Positions 6,095-12,523 of a stretch of 14,352 bases of DNA are shown here, piece by piece. Below the pieces are notes generated by a model, which saw only the letters and a program-made list of their open reading frames with translations, was not told the origin of the DNA and searched no databases. The stretch is taken from assembly GCA_020633495.1 (NCBI GenBank), contig JACKDR010000051.1, positions 1-14,352 of the forward strand. Direction: 5' to 3'. Source of the stretch: Kofleriaceae bacterium (GTDB lineage: Bacteria; Myxococcota_A; Polyangia; Haliangiales; Haliangiaceae). The translations under genes and the position numbers were made by a program. Each line of letters starts with the position of its first letter. The first letter of the stretch is position 1.

Positions 6095-6877
6095 TCAGCC
6101 GCCGAACCACTGGTGGAAGTAGCGCTCCTCGGGCGTCATCTCGCTGGGGAACTTCGGCGCGCCGCGCGTGCCCGACGTGCCCTCGACGCCGGCGAGCCGA
6201 TCGCTGAGGTCGTAGGCGTCGTCGAGCTTGGCGCCGGTGGCGACGCCGGCGGCGGCCGCGCCCGCGACCGGCGCGCCCAGCACCATGAGCGCGACGCTGT
6301 CGAGCAGCGGGGTCTCGGTCACGTAGTCGAGCGAGCCGGTGCCCGGGATCCCGACCTCGCCCAGCGGCAGCGACGCGCCGAAGCCGTACTCGCGGCGGCC
6401 GTCGTCGTCGGCGTCGCCGTAGTGCGCGCGCACCCCCATGCCGCCGGGGATCGCCGGGTTCAGCGGGCCGGTGCCGAACCCGACGCACATGCCGCGGTCG
6501 TGGTCGCTCTCGCCGACCTGCCGGTAGCCGACGCTGCCGCTCACGGTGTTCTGGACGTAGCCGAGCCCGGCGGTCGAGTCGGTGGCGTAGGCGTCGAAGC
6601 CGGCGCGCGGGCCCGCGACGCCGCCCCAGAAGCCGGACTCGCCGGACACCGCCGGGTTGAACGACAGGGCGCCGGTCTGCGCGGCCGCCTGGGCGCCGTA
6701 GTAGTCGGTGCCGTCGGACTGCTCGCCGAAGCCGACCCGTCCGTTGATCCAGCCGCTGCGCCCGTCGAAGCTGCCCTCGGCGCCGTGCAGGACGCCGACG
6801 CCGCCCTGGGCGCCGGTGAAGTCGCCGTCCGAGTCGCGCTCGATGCCGCCGCTGCCCCACCAGTCGAAGACCGACAT
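6095..6877 (-). CDS. Gly-rich repetitive protein of unknown function
   Basis: A 260-residue protein starting at ATG 6877 with a strong ribosome binding site (AAGGAGG, complement of 6882-6888). It begins MSVFDWWGSGG with no signal peptide. Residues about 15-185 are rich in Gly, Ser, Asp and aromatic residues in short, irregular units of about 10-15 residues (GGVGVLHGAEGSFDGRSG, INGRVGFGEQ, GLGYVQNTVSGSVGYRQVG). This suggests a stacked beta structure. Residues 192-213 (LDSVALMVLGAPVAGAAAAG) form a Gly/Ala-rich hydrophobic segment that could insert into or span a membrane. The tail ends PEERYFHQWFGG. I do not recognise the family. The lack of a signal, the Gly-rich repeats, one hydrophobic segment and convergent DcrB-like genes could fit a secreted effector with its chaperones, but no toxin motif is visible. 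Confidence 0.75.
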   Translation of the reverse strand: MSVFDWWGSGGIERDSDGDFTGAQGGVGVLHGAEGSFDGRSGWINGRVGFGEQSDGTDYYGAQAAAQTGALSFNPAVSGESGFWGGVAGPRAGFDAYATDSTAGLGYVQNTVSGSVGYRQVGESDHDRGMCVGFGTGPLNPAIPGGMGVRAHYGDADDDGRREYGFGASLPLGEVGIPGTGSLDYVTETPLLDSVALMVLGAPVAGAAAAGVATGAKLDDAYDLSDRLAGVEGTSGTRGAPKFPSEMTPEERYFHQWFGG

Positions 6878-7045
6878 GCTGCCTCCTTGTTCGTGATCCG
6901 AGCGCCGCCGGTCGGGCAAGCTCCCGTGATGGTTCGAGTTCTGTTCGGGATTCGCGCTCTGCCCTCAGGTGGAGACGGCAGCTCCGCCGTGTGATCGACC
7001 CGGCGTGGTGACCCGAACCGACCGGCGCCGGCCTCCGGAGCGAAC
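6878..7045. other. Divergent intergenic region, 168 bp
   Basis: It lies between the Gly-rich gene (minus) and the GH8 lipoprotein gene (plus) and must carry both promoters. The region is somewhat less GC-rich around 6930-6960. GTTCG followed by GATCC or GATTC recurs imperfectly near 6890 and 6945. No confident promoter could be called. Confidence 0.35.
6882..6888 (-). promoter_or_regulatory. Strong ribosome binding site of the Gly-rich gene
   Basis: AAGGAGG on the minus strand, four bases before the ATG at 6877. It fixes the start there rather than at the in-frame ATG at 6919. Confidence 0.6.
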
Positions 7046-8356
7046 ATGACCCTCATGCGCGCCTCCACGGTCCTGTCGGTGCTGGCCCTCGGGCTGGCCG
7101 CGTGCGGTGGCGGCGGCGGCAGCGGCGACGACGCGCCCGGCGCCGACGGCGGCGCCGGATCGGACGGCGGCGGCGGTCCGGACGGCGGCGGCGATCGCGG
7201 GCCGCACCCGTTCGGCACCCACGGCGGCTACCACGCCGGCGGCGTCATCTTCCCGGGCGGATCGCAGGTCGACCTCGACGACGCTACCGCCGCCGCCTAC
7301 GACCGGTGGAAGGCGCGCTACCTCGAGCCGGCGTGCGTCGCCGGCCAGTACCGGATCAAGACCACGCCCGCCACCGACGCGTACACGGTGTCCGAGGGCC
7401 ACGGCTACGGGATGCTGCTGACGGTGATCATGGCCGGGCACGATCCCGACGCGCGCGTCGAGCTCGACGGCCTGTACGCCTACTACGCGGCCCACCCCAG
7501 CGACGGCGATCCGGCGCTGATGGCCTGGGCGCAGGACGCGCAGTGCCACGACGTCGACGGCGTCGACTCGGCGACCGACGGCGATCTCGACATCGCCTAC
7601 GCGCTGCTGCTCGCCGATCGCCAGTGGGGCAGCGACGGCGCCGTCGACTACCGCGCCGCCGCGACCCGGATCATCGCGGCGATCCTGGCCAGCGAGATCC
7701 ACCCCGCCAACTCGATCCTCGTCGGCGACTGGGCCAACGACGCCGGCGACGCCCACTACACCGGGACGCGACCGTCGGACTTCACGGTCGGCCACTTCCG
7801 CGCCTTCGCCGCCGCCACCGGCGTCGCGCGATGGACCGCGGTCGCCGACAAGACCTACGCGGTGATCGACGCGCTGCAGACCGGGTTCGCGCCGGCGACC
7901 GGGCTGCTGCCCGACTTCGCGGTCGGCGCCACCGGCGCGGCCCCGGCGCCGGCGCCGGCGGGCTGGCTCGAGGGCCCCGACGACGGCGCCTACGCGTGGA
8001 ACGCGTGCCGCACGCCGTGGCGGATCGCGACCGACTACCTGATGGCGGGCGAGCCGCGGGCGCGCGACGCGGTCCGGCCGATCACCGCCTGGATCCGCGG
8101 CGTCACCGGCGACGATCCGGGCGCCGTGGTCGACGGCTACCGGCTGTCGGGGCAGGCCATCGGCAGCGGCCCCGAGCTGGCGTTCGTGGCGCCGCTCGCG
8201 GTGGCCGCGATGGTCGAGCCCGCGACCGGCACCAACCAGCCGTGGCTCGACGCCCTGTGGACGTTCCTCGTCGACGCGGCGCCGGGCGACTACTACGGCG
8301 ACAGCCTCGCGGTGCTCGCGATGGTGGTCGTGTCCGGCAACTGGTGGGCGCCGTGA
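7046..8356 (+). CDS. Glycoside hydrolase family 8 lipoprotein (endoglucanase-like)
   Basis: A 436-residue protein; ATG 7046 has GGAG six bases upstream. The signal ends in lipobox LAAC (Cys20), followed by a Gly/Asp/Pro linker to about residue 54. The catalytic domain spans about 60-436. GH8 landmarks are in order: SEGHGYGM with Glu117 (general acid), the ATDGDLDIAYALLLA block with Asp178, and NACRTPWRIATDYL with Asp330, which aligns by motif with the catalytic base Asp of CelA-type GH8 enzymes. Aromatic residues for a sugar-binding cleft are present (Trp161, Trp229, Trp307, Trp318, Trp325). Family members cut beta-1,4-glucans (cellulose, chitosan, xylan or lichenin); the substrate is not certain. 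Lipid anchoring suggests a cell-surface enzyme for plant or self-made glucan. There are no bcs cellulose-synthesis genes nearby, so it is probably not a BcsZ partner. It is convergent with the DUF1993 gene, 18 bases apart. Confidence 0.9.
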   Translation: MTLMRASTVLSVLALGLAACGGGGGSGDDAPGADGGAGSDGGGGPDGGGDRGPHPFGTHGGYHAGGVIFPGGSQVDLDDATAAAYDRWKARYLEPACVAGQYRIKTTPATDAYTVSEGHGYGMLLTVIMAGHDPDARVELDGLYAYYAAHPSDGDPALMAWAQDAQCHDVDGVDSATDGDLDIAYALLLADRQWGSDGAVDYRAAATRIIAAILASEIHPANSILVGDWANDAGDAHYTGTRPSDFTVGHFRAFAAATGVARWTAVADKTYAVIDALQTGFAPATGLLPDFAVGATGAAPAPAPAGWLEGPDDGAYAWNACRTPWRIATDYLMAGEPRARDAVRPITAWIRGVTGDDPGAVVDGYRLSGQAIGSGPELAFVAPLAVAAMVEPATGTNQPWLDALWTFLVDAAPGDYYGDSLAVLAMVVVSGNWWAP

Positions 8357-8374
8357 GCGGGCGGCCGGCGCCGA

Positions 8375-8890
8375 TCAGTCGATCATGTTGAGCTGGGTGA
8401 TGTAGTCCATCTTGCCCAGCGGCACGCCGTTGTGGCGCAGGATCGCGTACGCGGTGGTGCAGTGGAAGTGGAAGTTCTGCAGCGCGTACTGGTCGAGGTA
8501 GTCGCCGGCGCGGACCGCCTTGCCCTGCATCCACTGGTGGCTGCAGCGACGATCCTCGCAGCCGACGAAGTCCTCGCGGCTGAACGTGGCGAGGTACGCG
8601 ATCACGGTCTCGAGCCGGGCGCGGATCTCGGGGAGGGTCTTCTCGGTGTCGGGGTGCGCGGGGCCTTCCTTGCCGGTCATCTTGGCGGCGGCCCACTTGG
8701 CGGTGTCGCAGGCGCCCTGGATCTGGCGCAGCAGCGGCCACTGGTCGGGCGCCAGGCGCGAGGTCAGCAGCACCTCGGGGTCGAACTTGCGCTCGGTGGC
8801 GTAGGCCACACCCTTGTCGAGCCAGCGCTCGATGTTGTGCAGCATGTTGGTGAACACCGGGATCGTGGCGTCGTAGAGGTTCGTCGTCAT
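8375..8890 (-). CDS. DUF1993 family protein
   Basis: A 171-residue protein from ATG 8890; an in-frame ATG at 8902 would add four residues, and neither has a clear Shine-Dalgarno sequence. It begins MTTNLYDATIPVFTNMLHNI, followed by helices with the landmarks RLAPDQWPLLRQIQ, ACDTAKWAAAKM, FVGCEDRRCSHQW and LQNFHFHCTTAYAILRHNGV. This order and length match DUF1993, an all-helical, DinB-like family of soluble proteins of unknown function. FHFHCTTAYAILR carries the conserved histidines, which in DinB-like folds can bind a metal. There is no signal peptide, so it is cytoplasmic. It is monocistronic and convergent with the GH8 gene. The ORF stays open upstream past 8902, but that part is Arg/Ala-rich and not convincing. 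Confidence 0.85.
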   Translation of the reverse strand: MTTNLYDATIPVFTNMLHNIERWLDKGVAYATERKFDPEVLLTSRLAPDQWPLLRQIQGACDTAKWAAAKMTGKEGPAHPDTEKTLPEIRARLETVIAYLATFSREDFVGCEDRRCSHQWMQGKAVRAGDYLDQYALQNFHFHCTTAYAILRHNGVPLGKMDYITQLNMID

Positions 8891-9006
8891 CGGTGCGCGC
8901 ATCGTACCCGAGGCGGGCGCGACGGCAACGGCGACGGGGTCGCCGCGGGTGGCAACCGGCGATCGCGCCGGCCGGGCGGTCCGGATTCGTGGCTCGTCGA
9001 GCGATC

Positions 9007-9024
9007 GGGCACGGGCACGGGCAC
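9007..9024. repeat. Three tandem copies of a 6-bp unit
   Basis: GGGCAC is repeated three times without interruption, followed by GGGA. It lies in the 183-bp gap between the DUF1993 start and the end of the DUF3570 gene. Probably a simple sequence repeat. Confidence 0.7.
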
Positions 9025-9041
9025 GGGACCAGGCCGATGAC

Positions 9042-9060
9042 CACGCCGCTGCGCGGCGTG
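9042..9060 (-). terminator. Hairpin after the DUF3570 gene
   Basis: CACGCCGC (9042-9049) and GCGGCGTG (9053-9060) form a perfect 8-bp stem with a three-base loop. It begins 13 bases beyond the stop of the minus-strand operon. No T tract; a terminator is likely by position. Confidence 0.5.
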
Positions 9061-9073
9061 CTTCAGCCACCTG

Positions 9074-10156
9074 CTAGTACGTCATCGACACCCCGACGCC
9101 GAGGTTGGCGCCGAGGCGTGACCGCAGCGACGGGAAGTCGGCGTACTTGTAGTAGAAGCCGTCGACCTTGAGCTCGCCCTCGAAGCGCTTGGACAGCGCG
9201 ATCATCAGCTTGCCGCCCAGGGTGTCGGACCACAGCGGCGACAGCTCGCGATCGATCGTCATGTACAGGCCGGTGGTCGGGTAGCTCGCCTGGTAGAAGC
9301 TGGCGCCGTTCTGGGTGTAGAAGCGGTTGCGCAGGCGGAGCTCGAGCTTGGGCGTGAGGTTGATGAACAGCCGCGTGCCGATCGTGTGGCTGACGATGCC
9401 CCAGGTGTCGCGGTAGTAGCGGTAGTCGGCCTGGACCGCGCTGTCGCTGGGGATGAACCAGTTGGCGCCGATCACCAGCGCGTGCCGGGTCCGCGAGTCC
9501 GGATCGGTCTCGGGCACCCAGTACATCGGGTCGGCGTCGACCGACAGCCGGACCGGCACGTAGCGGTACGGGCTGGCCTGGTAGCCGCTGGCGATGCCGA
9601 GCTGGTAGGTCAGCTGGGTGGCCAGGCGCGGCGTGACGATCTGGGTCCAGGTCGCCGAGACGTCGTTGACGGTGAGGTCGCGCGCGAAGTTGTGGTCGTC
9701 GGCGCGGCCGACGGTGTTGAGCGCCAGCGCGTAGCCGAGCGAGAACGTCGTGTCCTTGTCGAACATCCGGCGCTCGACGCCGCCGGCCAGCACGTGCGAG
9801 CCGTAGTCGTTCTCGGCCGAGTAGACGTAGCCGAAGCGACCGGTCCAGTCGCCGAGGATCCGGCTGAGGCCCAGCGACGCCTGGTGGCGGGTGTCGTGGA
9901 TCGTCGTCGGCGACGCCTGGGTCACGATGTCGATCGACGCCGAGGTCACGACGTCGGCGACGTAGCCGGCCGAGACGTTGGTGTCGGGATCGACGTCGAC
10001 CGCGGCCGACACCGTCGGCGAGATCACCGAGGTGTGGTCGTCGTCGACGTAGATCTGGACCTTGCTGGAGAACGCGGTCTGGGCCGCGGCCAGCGCCGGG
10101 CTGGCGACCAGCGCCGCGGCCAGCGCCGCGGCCGCCGCGAGGACGGGGCCGCGCAT
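9074..10156 (-). CDS. DUF3570 outer-membrane protein
   Basis: A 360-residue protein from ATG 10156, which shares its first base with the previous stop (TGATG), so it is translationally coupled. A Sec signal with an Ala/Leu core ends SPALA near residue 23. The mature start, VQIYVDDDHTSVISPTVS with GYVADVVTSAS soon after, is the DUF3570 hallmark. The rest is a series of amphipathic strands rich in Tyr and Asp (LGLSRILGDWTGRFGYVYS, ALNTVGRADDHNFARDLTV, ADYRYYRDTWGI, LELRLRNRFYTQNGASFY). It ends in LGVGVSMTY, a C-terminal aromatic residue as expected for a barrel inserted by the BAM machinery. Members are commonly encoded next to a DUF4266 lipoprotein, as here. An electron-transfer-associated outer-membrane role is inferred from context and not proven. 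Confidence 0.9.
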   Translation of the reverse strand: MRGPVLAAAAALAAALVASPALAAAQTAFSSKVQIYVDDDHTSVISPTVSAAVDVDPDTNVSAGYVADVVTSASIDIVTQASPTTIHDTRHQASLGLSRILGDWTGRFGYVYSAENDYGSHVLAGGVERRMFDKDTTFSLGYALALNTVGRADDHNFARDLTVNDVSATWTQIVTPRLATQLTYQLGIASGYQASPYRYVPVRLSVDADPMYWVPETDPDSRTRHALVIGANWFIPSDSAVQADYRYYRDTWGIVSHTIGTRLFINLTPKLELRLRNRFYTQNGASFYQASYPTTGLYMTIDRELSPLWSDTLGGKLMIALSKRFEGELKVDGFYYKYADFPSLRSRLGANLGVGVSMTY

Positions 10157-11187
10157 CAGTTGCACCCGCAGCCGCCGCCGGCGCTGCCGTAGCCGCCGGA
10201 CGAGCCCTCGCGGGCCTCCTGCATGTGGAGATCGAGCTCGTCCTCGGAGGCGTCGGGCGCGAAGGTCATCTTGCGCTTCGACAGGTACTCCTTCTCGTAC
10301 GGCTTGACCGTGGCGCAGCCGGTGGCCGAGGCGGCGACGATCGCGACCACCGCCAGCGCGACGGCGCGGCGCCCGGCGCGGCGACGGCGGCGGCGCAGCC
10401 CGAGCAGCCCGACCAGCGCCAGCGGCGCCCACGGCGCGGCGCTGCCGCCGGCGCTGCAGCCGCCCTGATCGCCGGGCGGCGGGGGCGCGCCGCGCTCGAG
10501 CAGCGGCACGGCGCCGGCGAAGACGTCGTCGCCGGTCTGGTCGCCCGGGTTGTCGACGGTGCCGTCGCCGCCGTTGCCGTCGACGGCGGCGAGGAACGCG
10601 GTCACCGGGCCGGTGCCCGCGGCGGGCGCGGTCCAGCACAGGTCCCACGCGGTCTGGCCGTGGTGGATGCCGCTGTGGGTCGCGGCGCTGCCGTCGGCGA
10701 GGACGCGGGTGTCAGCGCCGGGCGCCGCCCCGCCGTTGCAGCCGCCGTTGCCCATCGGCGCGAGCTGGCCGACCGGGCGGCCGCTGCGATCGTCGATCTC
10801 GATCGCGTAGCCGTTGCTGTCGCAGCGCTGGTAGCTCCCGGGATCGCCGCCGCAGTCGTCGCCGAGCGCCGCCGCGGACCGCGCCGCCCACTGGTTGGTG
10901 AGGACGACGCGCAGCCGGTAGACGCTGCCGGGCGCGTAGCCACCGTCGAAGAGGTCGACCGGATCGGCCTGCAGGATCAGGCCGATGCGCCCGGGCGCGC
11001 CGGTGTGGCAGACCGCGCAGGTGTGGCCGGCCCAGCGCGGCGCGCCGGTGAAGGCGACGCCGCCGGCGCCGTCCTCCTCGAGGGGATCCATGTCGAACTG
11101 ATCGCCGGTCGGGAACGCGTGCGCGCGCGGCGCGGCCAGCGTCAGGCCTCCGAGCAGCGTCGCGACGGCGACGACGACGCGGTTCAT
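10156..11187 (-). CDS. Choice-of-anchor V / MYXO-CTERM protein fused to DUF4266 lipoprotein
   Basis: A 343-residue protein from ATG 11187, with GGAGG six bases upstream; the start overlaps the previous stop (ATGA). Residues 1-24 are a Sec signal (AHA then FPTGDQ). CAVCH at 57-61 is a haem c motif. Residues about 65-230 resemble the Reeler-like choice-of-anchor V domain (YAPGSVYRLRVVLTN, GYAIEIDD, WDLCWTAPAAGTGPVTAFLAAVDG). Residues 243-270 are a MYXO-CTERM signal: GGCSAGG, hydrophobic APLALVGLLGL, six Arg. The protein should stop there but continues in frame: AGRRAVALAVVAIVAASATGC is a lipoprotein signal with lipobox ATGC (Cys291). Residues 291-343 are a complete DUF4266 protein (CATVKPYEKEYL, EAREGSSGGYG, final GGGCGCN). 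No in-frame ATG separates the two; an internal CTG before the Arg run or a GTG could restart translation. It is either a true fusion or two merged genes. Confidence 0.85.
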   Translation of the reverse strand: MNRVVVAVATLLGGLTLAAPRAHAFPTGDQFDMDPLEEDGAGGVAFTGAPRWAGHTCAVCHTGAPGRIGLILQADPVDLFDGGYAPGSVYRLRVVLTNQWAARSAAALGDDCGGDPGSYQRCDSNGYAIEIDDRSGRPVGQLAPMGNGGCNGGAAPGADTRVLADGSAATHSGIHHGQTAWDLCWTAPAAGTGPVTAFLAAVDGNGGDGTVDNPGDQTGDDVFAGAVPLLERGAPPPPGDQGGCSAGGSAAPWAPLALVGLLGLRRRRRRAGRRAVALAVVAIVAASATGCATVKPYEKEYLSKRKMTFAPDASEDELDLHMQEAREGSSGGYGSAGGGCGCN

Positions 11188-11672
11188 GGCGTGCCTCCGC
11201 TGCACGGGTCACCGCCCGACAGCCAGGTGTGCAGCGCGACCGCGCGTGGATCGTCGAGCCCGCTGAAGATCGCGCCGCCCTTGTGCTCGAAGCCGCCGTC
11301 CTCGGCGGGGAGCGCCTTGCGCAGGAGGAAGTTGTCGTCGGGCGACACGCCGCCGAACGCGAACGCGACCGCCGACTGGTAGTTGGCGTGGTGCTCGGCG
11401 TCGGTCATCGGCATCAGCCGATCGTCGATCGTCGCCGACGGGCCGGCGCGCAGCCGCCCGACGGTGTAGACCCGCAGCGGCGTGCCGGCGGCGCCGTGGC
11501 AGGCGGCGTAGCTGCAGTCGCGGGCGAGGATCGGCTCGACGCCGCACCGGAAGCGCGCCTCGTCGAGCGACGGGATCGCGCCGGGGTCGGCGGCGTTCTC
11601 GACGACGGTGCACCCGGAGGTGAGCGCCGCGCCGGCGAGGGCGAACGAGATGATGAACGGGAGGCGACGCAT
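11184..11672 (-). CDS. Small cytochrome-like lipoprotein with CX4CH motif
   Basis: A 162-residue protein from ATG 11672; no clear Shine-Dalgarno sequence. The signal MRRLPFIISFALAGAALTSGC carries a lipobox with Cys21. The mature part has FRCGVEPILARDCSYAACHG: Cys53-x4-Cys58-His59 is a CX4CH motif, and the 'PIL..C....CHG' context is that of Planctomycete-type cytochrome c (PSCyt1-like) domains. Later landmarks FGGVSPDDNFLLRKAL, GGFEHKGGAIFSGLDDPRAV and LHTWLSGG match the second half of those domains. Cys43 and Cys157 could form a disulfide. Whether haem is attached at CX4CH is uncertain, since the standard motif is CxxCH. It is the first gene of a three-gene operon, coupled to the next by an ATGA overlap. 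Likely a periplasm- or outer-membrane-facing electron carrier. Confidence 0.8.
   Translation of the reverse strand: MRRLPFIISFALAGAALTSGCTVVENAADPGAIPSLDEARFRCGVEPILARDCSYAACHGAAGTPLRVYTVGRLRAGPSATIDDRLMPMTDAEHHANYQSAVAFAFGGVSPDDNFLLRKALPAEDGGFEHKGGAIFSGLDDPRAVALHTWLSGGDPCSGGTP
11194..11198 (-). promoter_or_regulatory. Ribosome binding site for the ATG at 11187
   Basis: GGAGG on the minus strand, six bases before the ATG at 11187. It sits inside the end of the preceding gene and rules out the in-frame GTG at 11205 as the main start. Confidence 0.55.
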
Positions 11673-11931
11673 ACGTCACGCCGGTGGAGGAAAGCGAGCG
11701 CAGGCTAGCCCCACGACGCCGTCGAGCGATCCATCGCGGGGCTAACGGACGCTGATAGGAATGCGACCCCGGCGTGACGTGGCGGGGTGCCCCGCGGGGT
11801 GTGCAAACTTCGTCCACCCGGGCTCACCTCCAGCGCCCCGGGCCCCGGCCAGTTGCCCGGATCTGCTCGATCGACCCCCGCGACCGGGCGGTCAGACCCC
11901 CTCGGAATGGTCTATGCACTGGGGCGCCGCC
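11673..11931. other. Divergent intergenic region, 259 bp
   Basis: It separates the minus-strand redox operon from the plus-strand Rieske gene and should hold both promoters. It contains an interrupted inverted repeat at 11706-11744 and the 10-bp palindrome CCCCGCGGGG at 11790-11799. The segment GCTAACGGACGCTGATAGGAATG (11741 onward) is less GC-rich than its surroundings and is a plausible promoter site, but I cannot define -35/-10 boxes. I see no coding capacity beyond an upstream extension of the Rieske frame. Confidence 0.4.
11706..11744. promoter_or_regulatory. Interrupted inverted repeat, possible operator
   Basis: TAGCCCC (11706-11712) pairs with GGGGCTA (11738-11744). After one mismatch, CGA (11714-11716) pairs with 11734-11736. 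The arms total 10 matched pairs around a 17-base centre. Its place in a divergent promoter region, 34 bp upstream of the minus-strand start, fits a shared operator, but no regulator is known. Confidence 0.35.
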
Positions 11932-12522
11932 ATGAAGCGCGTGGTCCTCCCCCTCGCCGAGCTCGATCGACGCAGTTTCTGCAGGGCGTTCGCCGTGGGC
12001 GCGGCCGGCGCCATGGCCCTGTCCGCCTGCGCGGAGGACGGCGACGCCGTCCAGACCGGCCCGGTGGGCTCCGAGCCCCCGGACCAGGTCGGCCCGGACG
12101 CCGGGGATCCGAACAGTCCCGATGCCGGGCACGTCACGACTCCGGACGCCGCCCCGACCCCCATCGACGCCGCCCCCAGCGGCCCGACCTGCGGCACCGG
12201 CGCGGTCGACGTCGGCGCGCCGACCTCGTTCGCCAGCGGCACGGCCACGCTCATCAGCGCCAGCTCGGTGTTCATCGTCCGCGACGCCGGCGGCCTCTAC
12301 GCGGTGTCGTCGCGCTGCACCCACGAGAACGCCACCAACGGCGTGTCGTCCGGGCGGTTCCGCTGCCCGCGCCACGGCGCCCTGTTCAACTTCGACGGGT
12401 CGATCATCAGCGGGCCCGTGAGCCAGCCGCTCAAGCACTACGCGCTGTGCACGATGTCCAACGGTCACGTCGGCGTCGACAAGTCCCAGGTCGTCTCCAC
12501 CAGCACCCGGTTGGACGTCTGA
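11932..12522 (+). CDS. Tat-exported Rieske [2Fe-2S] lipoprotein
   Basis: A 196-residue protein from ATG 11932; an in-frame ATG at 11914 would add six residues and has a GGAA eight bases upstream, so the start is not certain. The twin-arginine signal DRRSFCRAF (Arg13-Arg14) is followed by a hydrophobic core and lipobox LSAC (Cys33), giving Tat export and lipid anchoring. Residues 34-88 are an Asp/Pro-rich linker. The Rieske domain spans about 89-196: CTH (Cys129, His131) and CPRH (Cys145, His148) are the four cluster ligands, and GALFNFDGSIISGPVSQPLKHY is the usual segment after the second box. Tat export fits a protein that folds and receives its cluster in the cytoplasm. It probably passes electrons to or from the neighbouring cytochrome-like proteins. 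No oxygenase or cytochrome b partner is adjacent. The downstream barrel gene starts one base after its stop. Confidence 0.92.
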   Translation: MKRVVLPLAELDRRSFCRAFAVGAAGAMALSACAEDGDAVQTGPVGSEPPDQVGPDAGDPNSPDAGHVTTPDAAPTPIDAAPSGPTCGTGAVDVGAPTSFASGTATLISASSVFIVRDAGGLYAVSSRCTHENATNGVSSGRFRCPRHGALFNFDGSIISGPVSQPLKHYALCTMSNGHVGVDKSQVVSTSTRLDV

Positions 12523-12523
12523 G

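Noticed and set aside
4337..8356. PilZ protein and GH8 enzyme as parts of a cellulose synthesis system
   Set aside because: No BcsA, BcsB or BcsC homologue is present, the genes are separated by unrelated genes, and the GH8 protein is a lipoprotein.
10159..10648. Upstream extension of the DUF3570 frame
   Set aside because: The extension is Arg-rich shadow of the preceding gene. The ATG at 10156 gives a proper signal peptide and a TGATG junction.
10225..11382. 385-codon + strand frame across the redox operon
   Set aside because: Composition is Arg/Ala/Val-rich with no domains, and the minus-strand genes there have clear motifs and coupled junctions.
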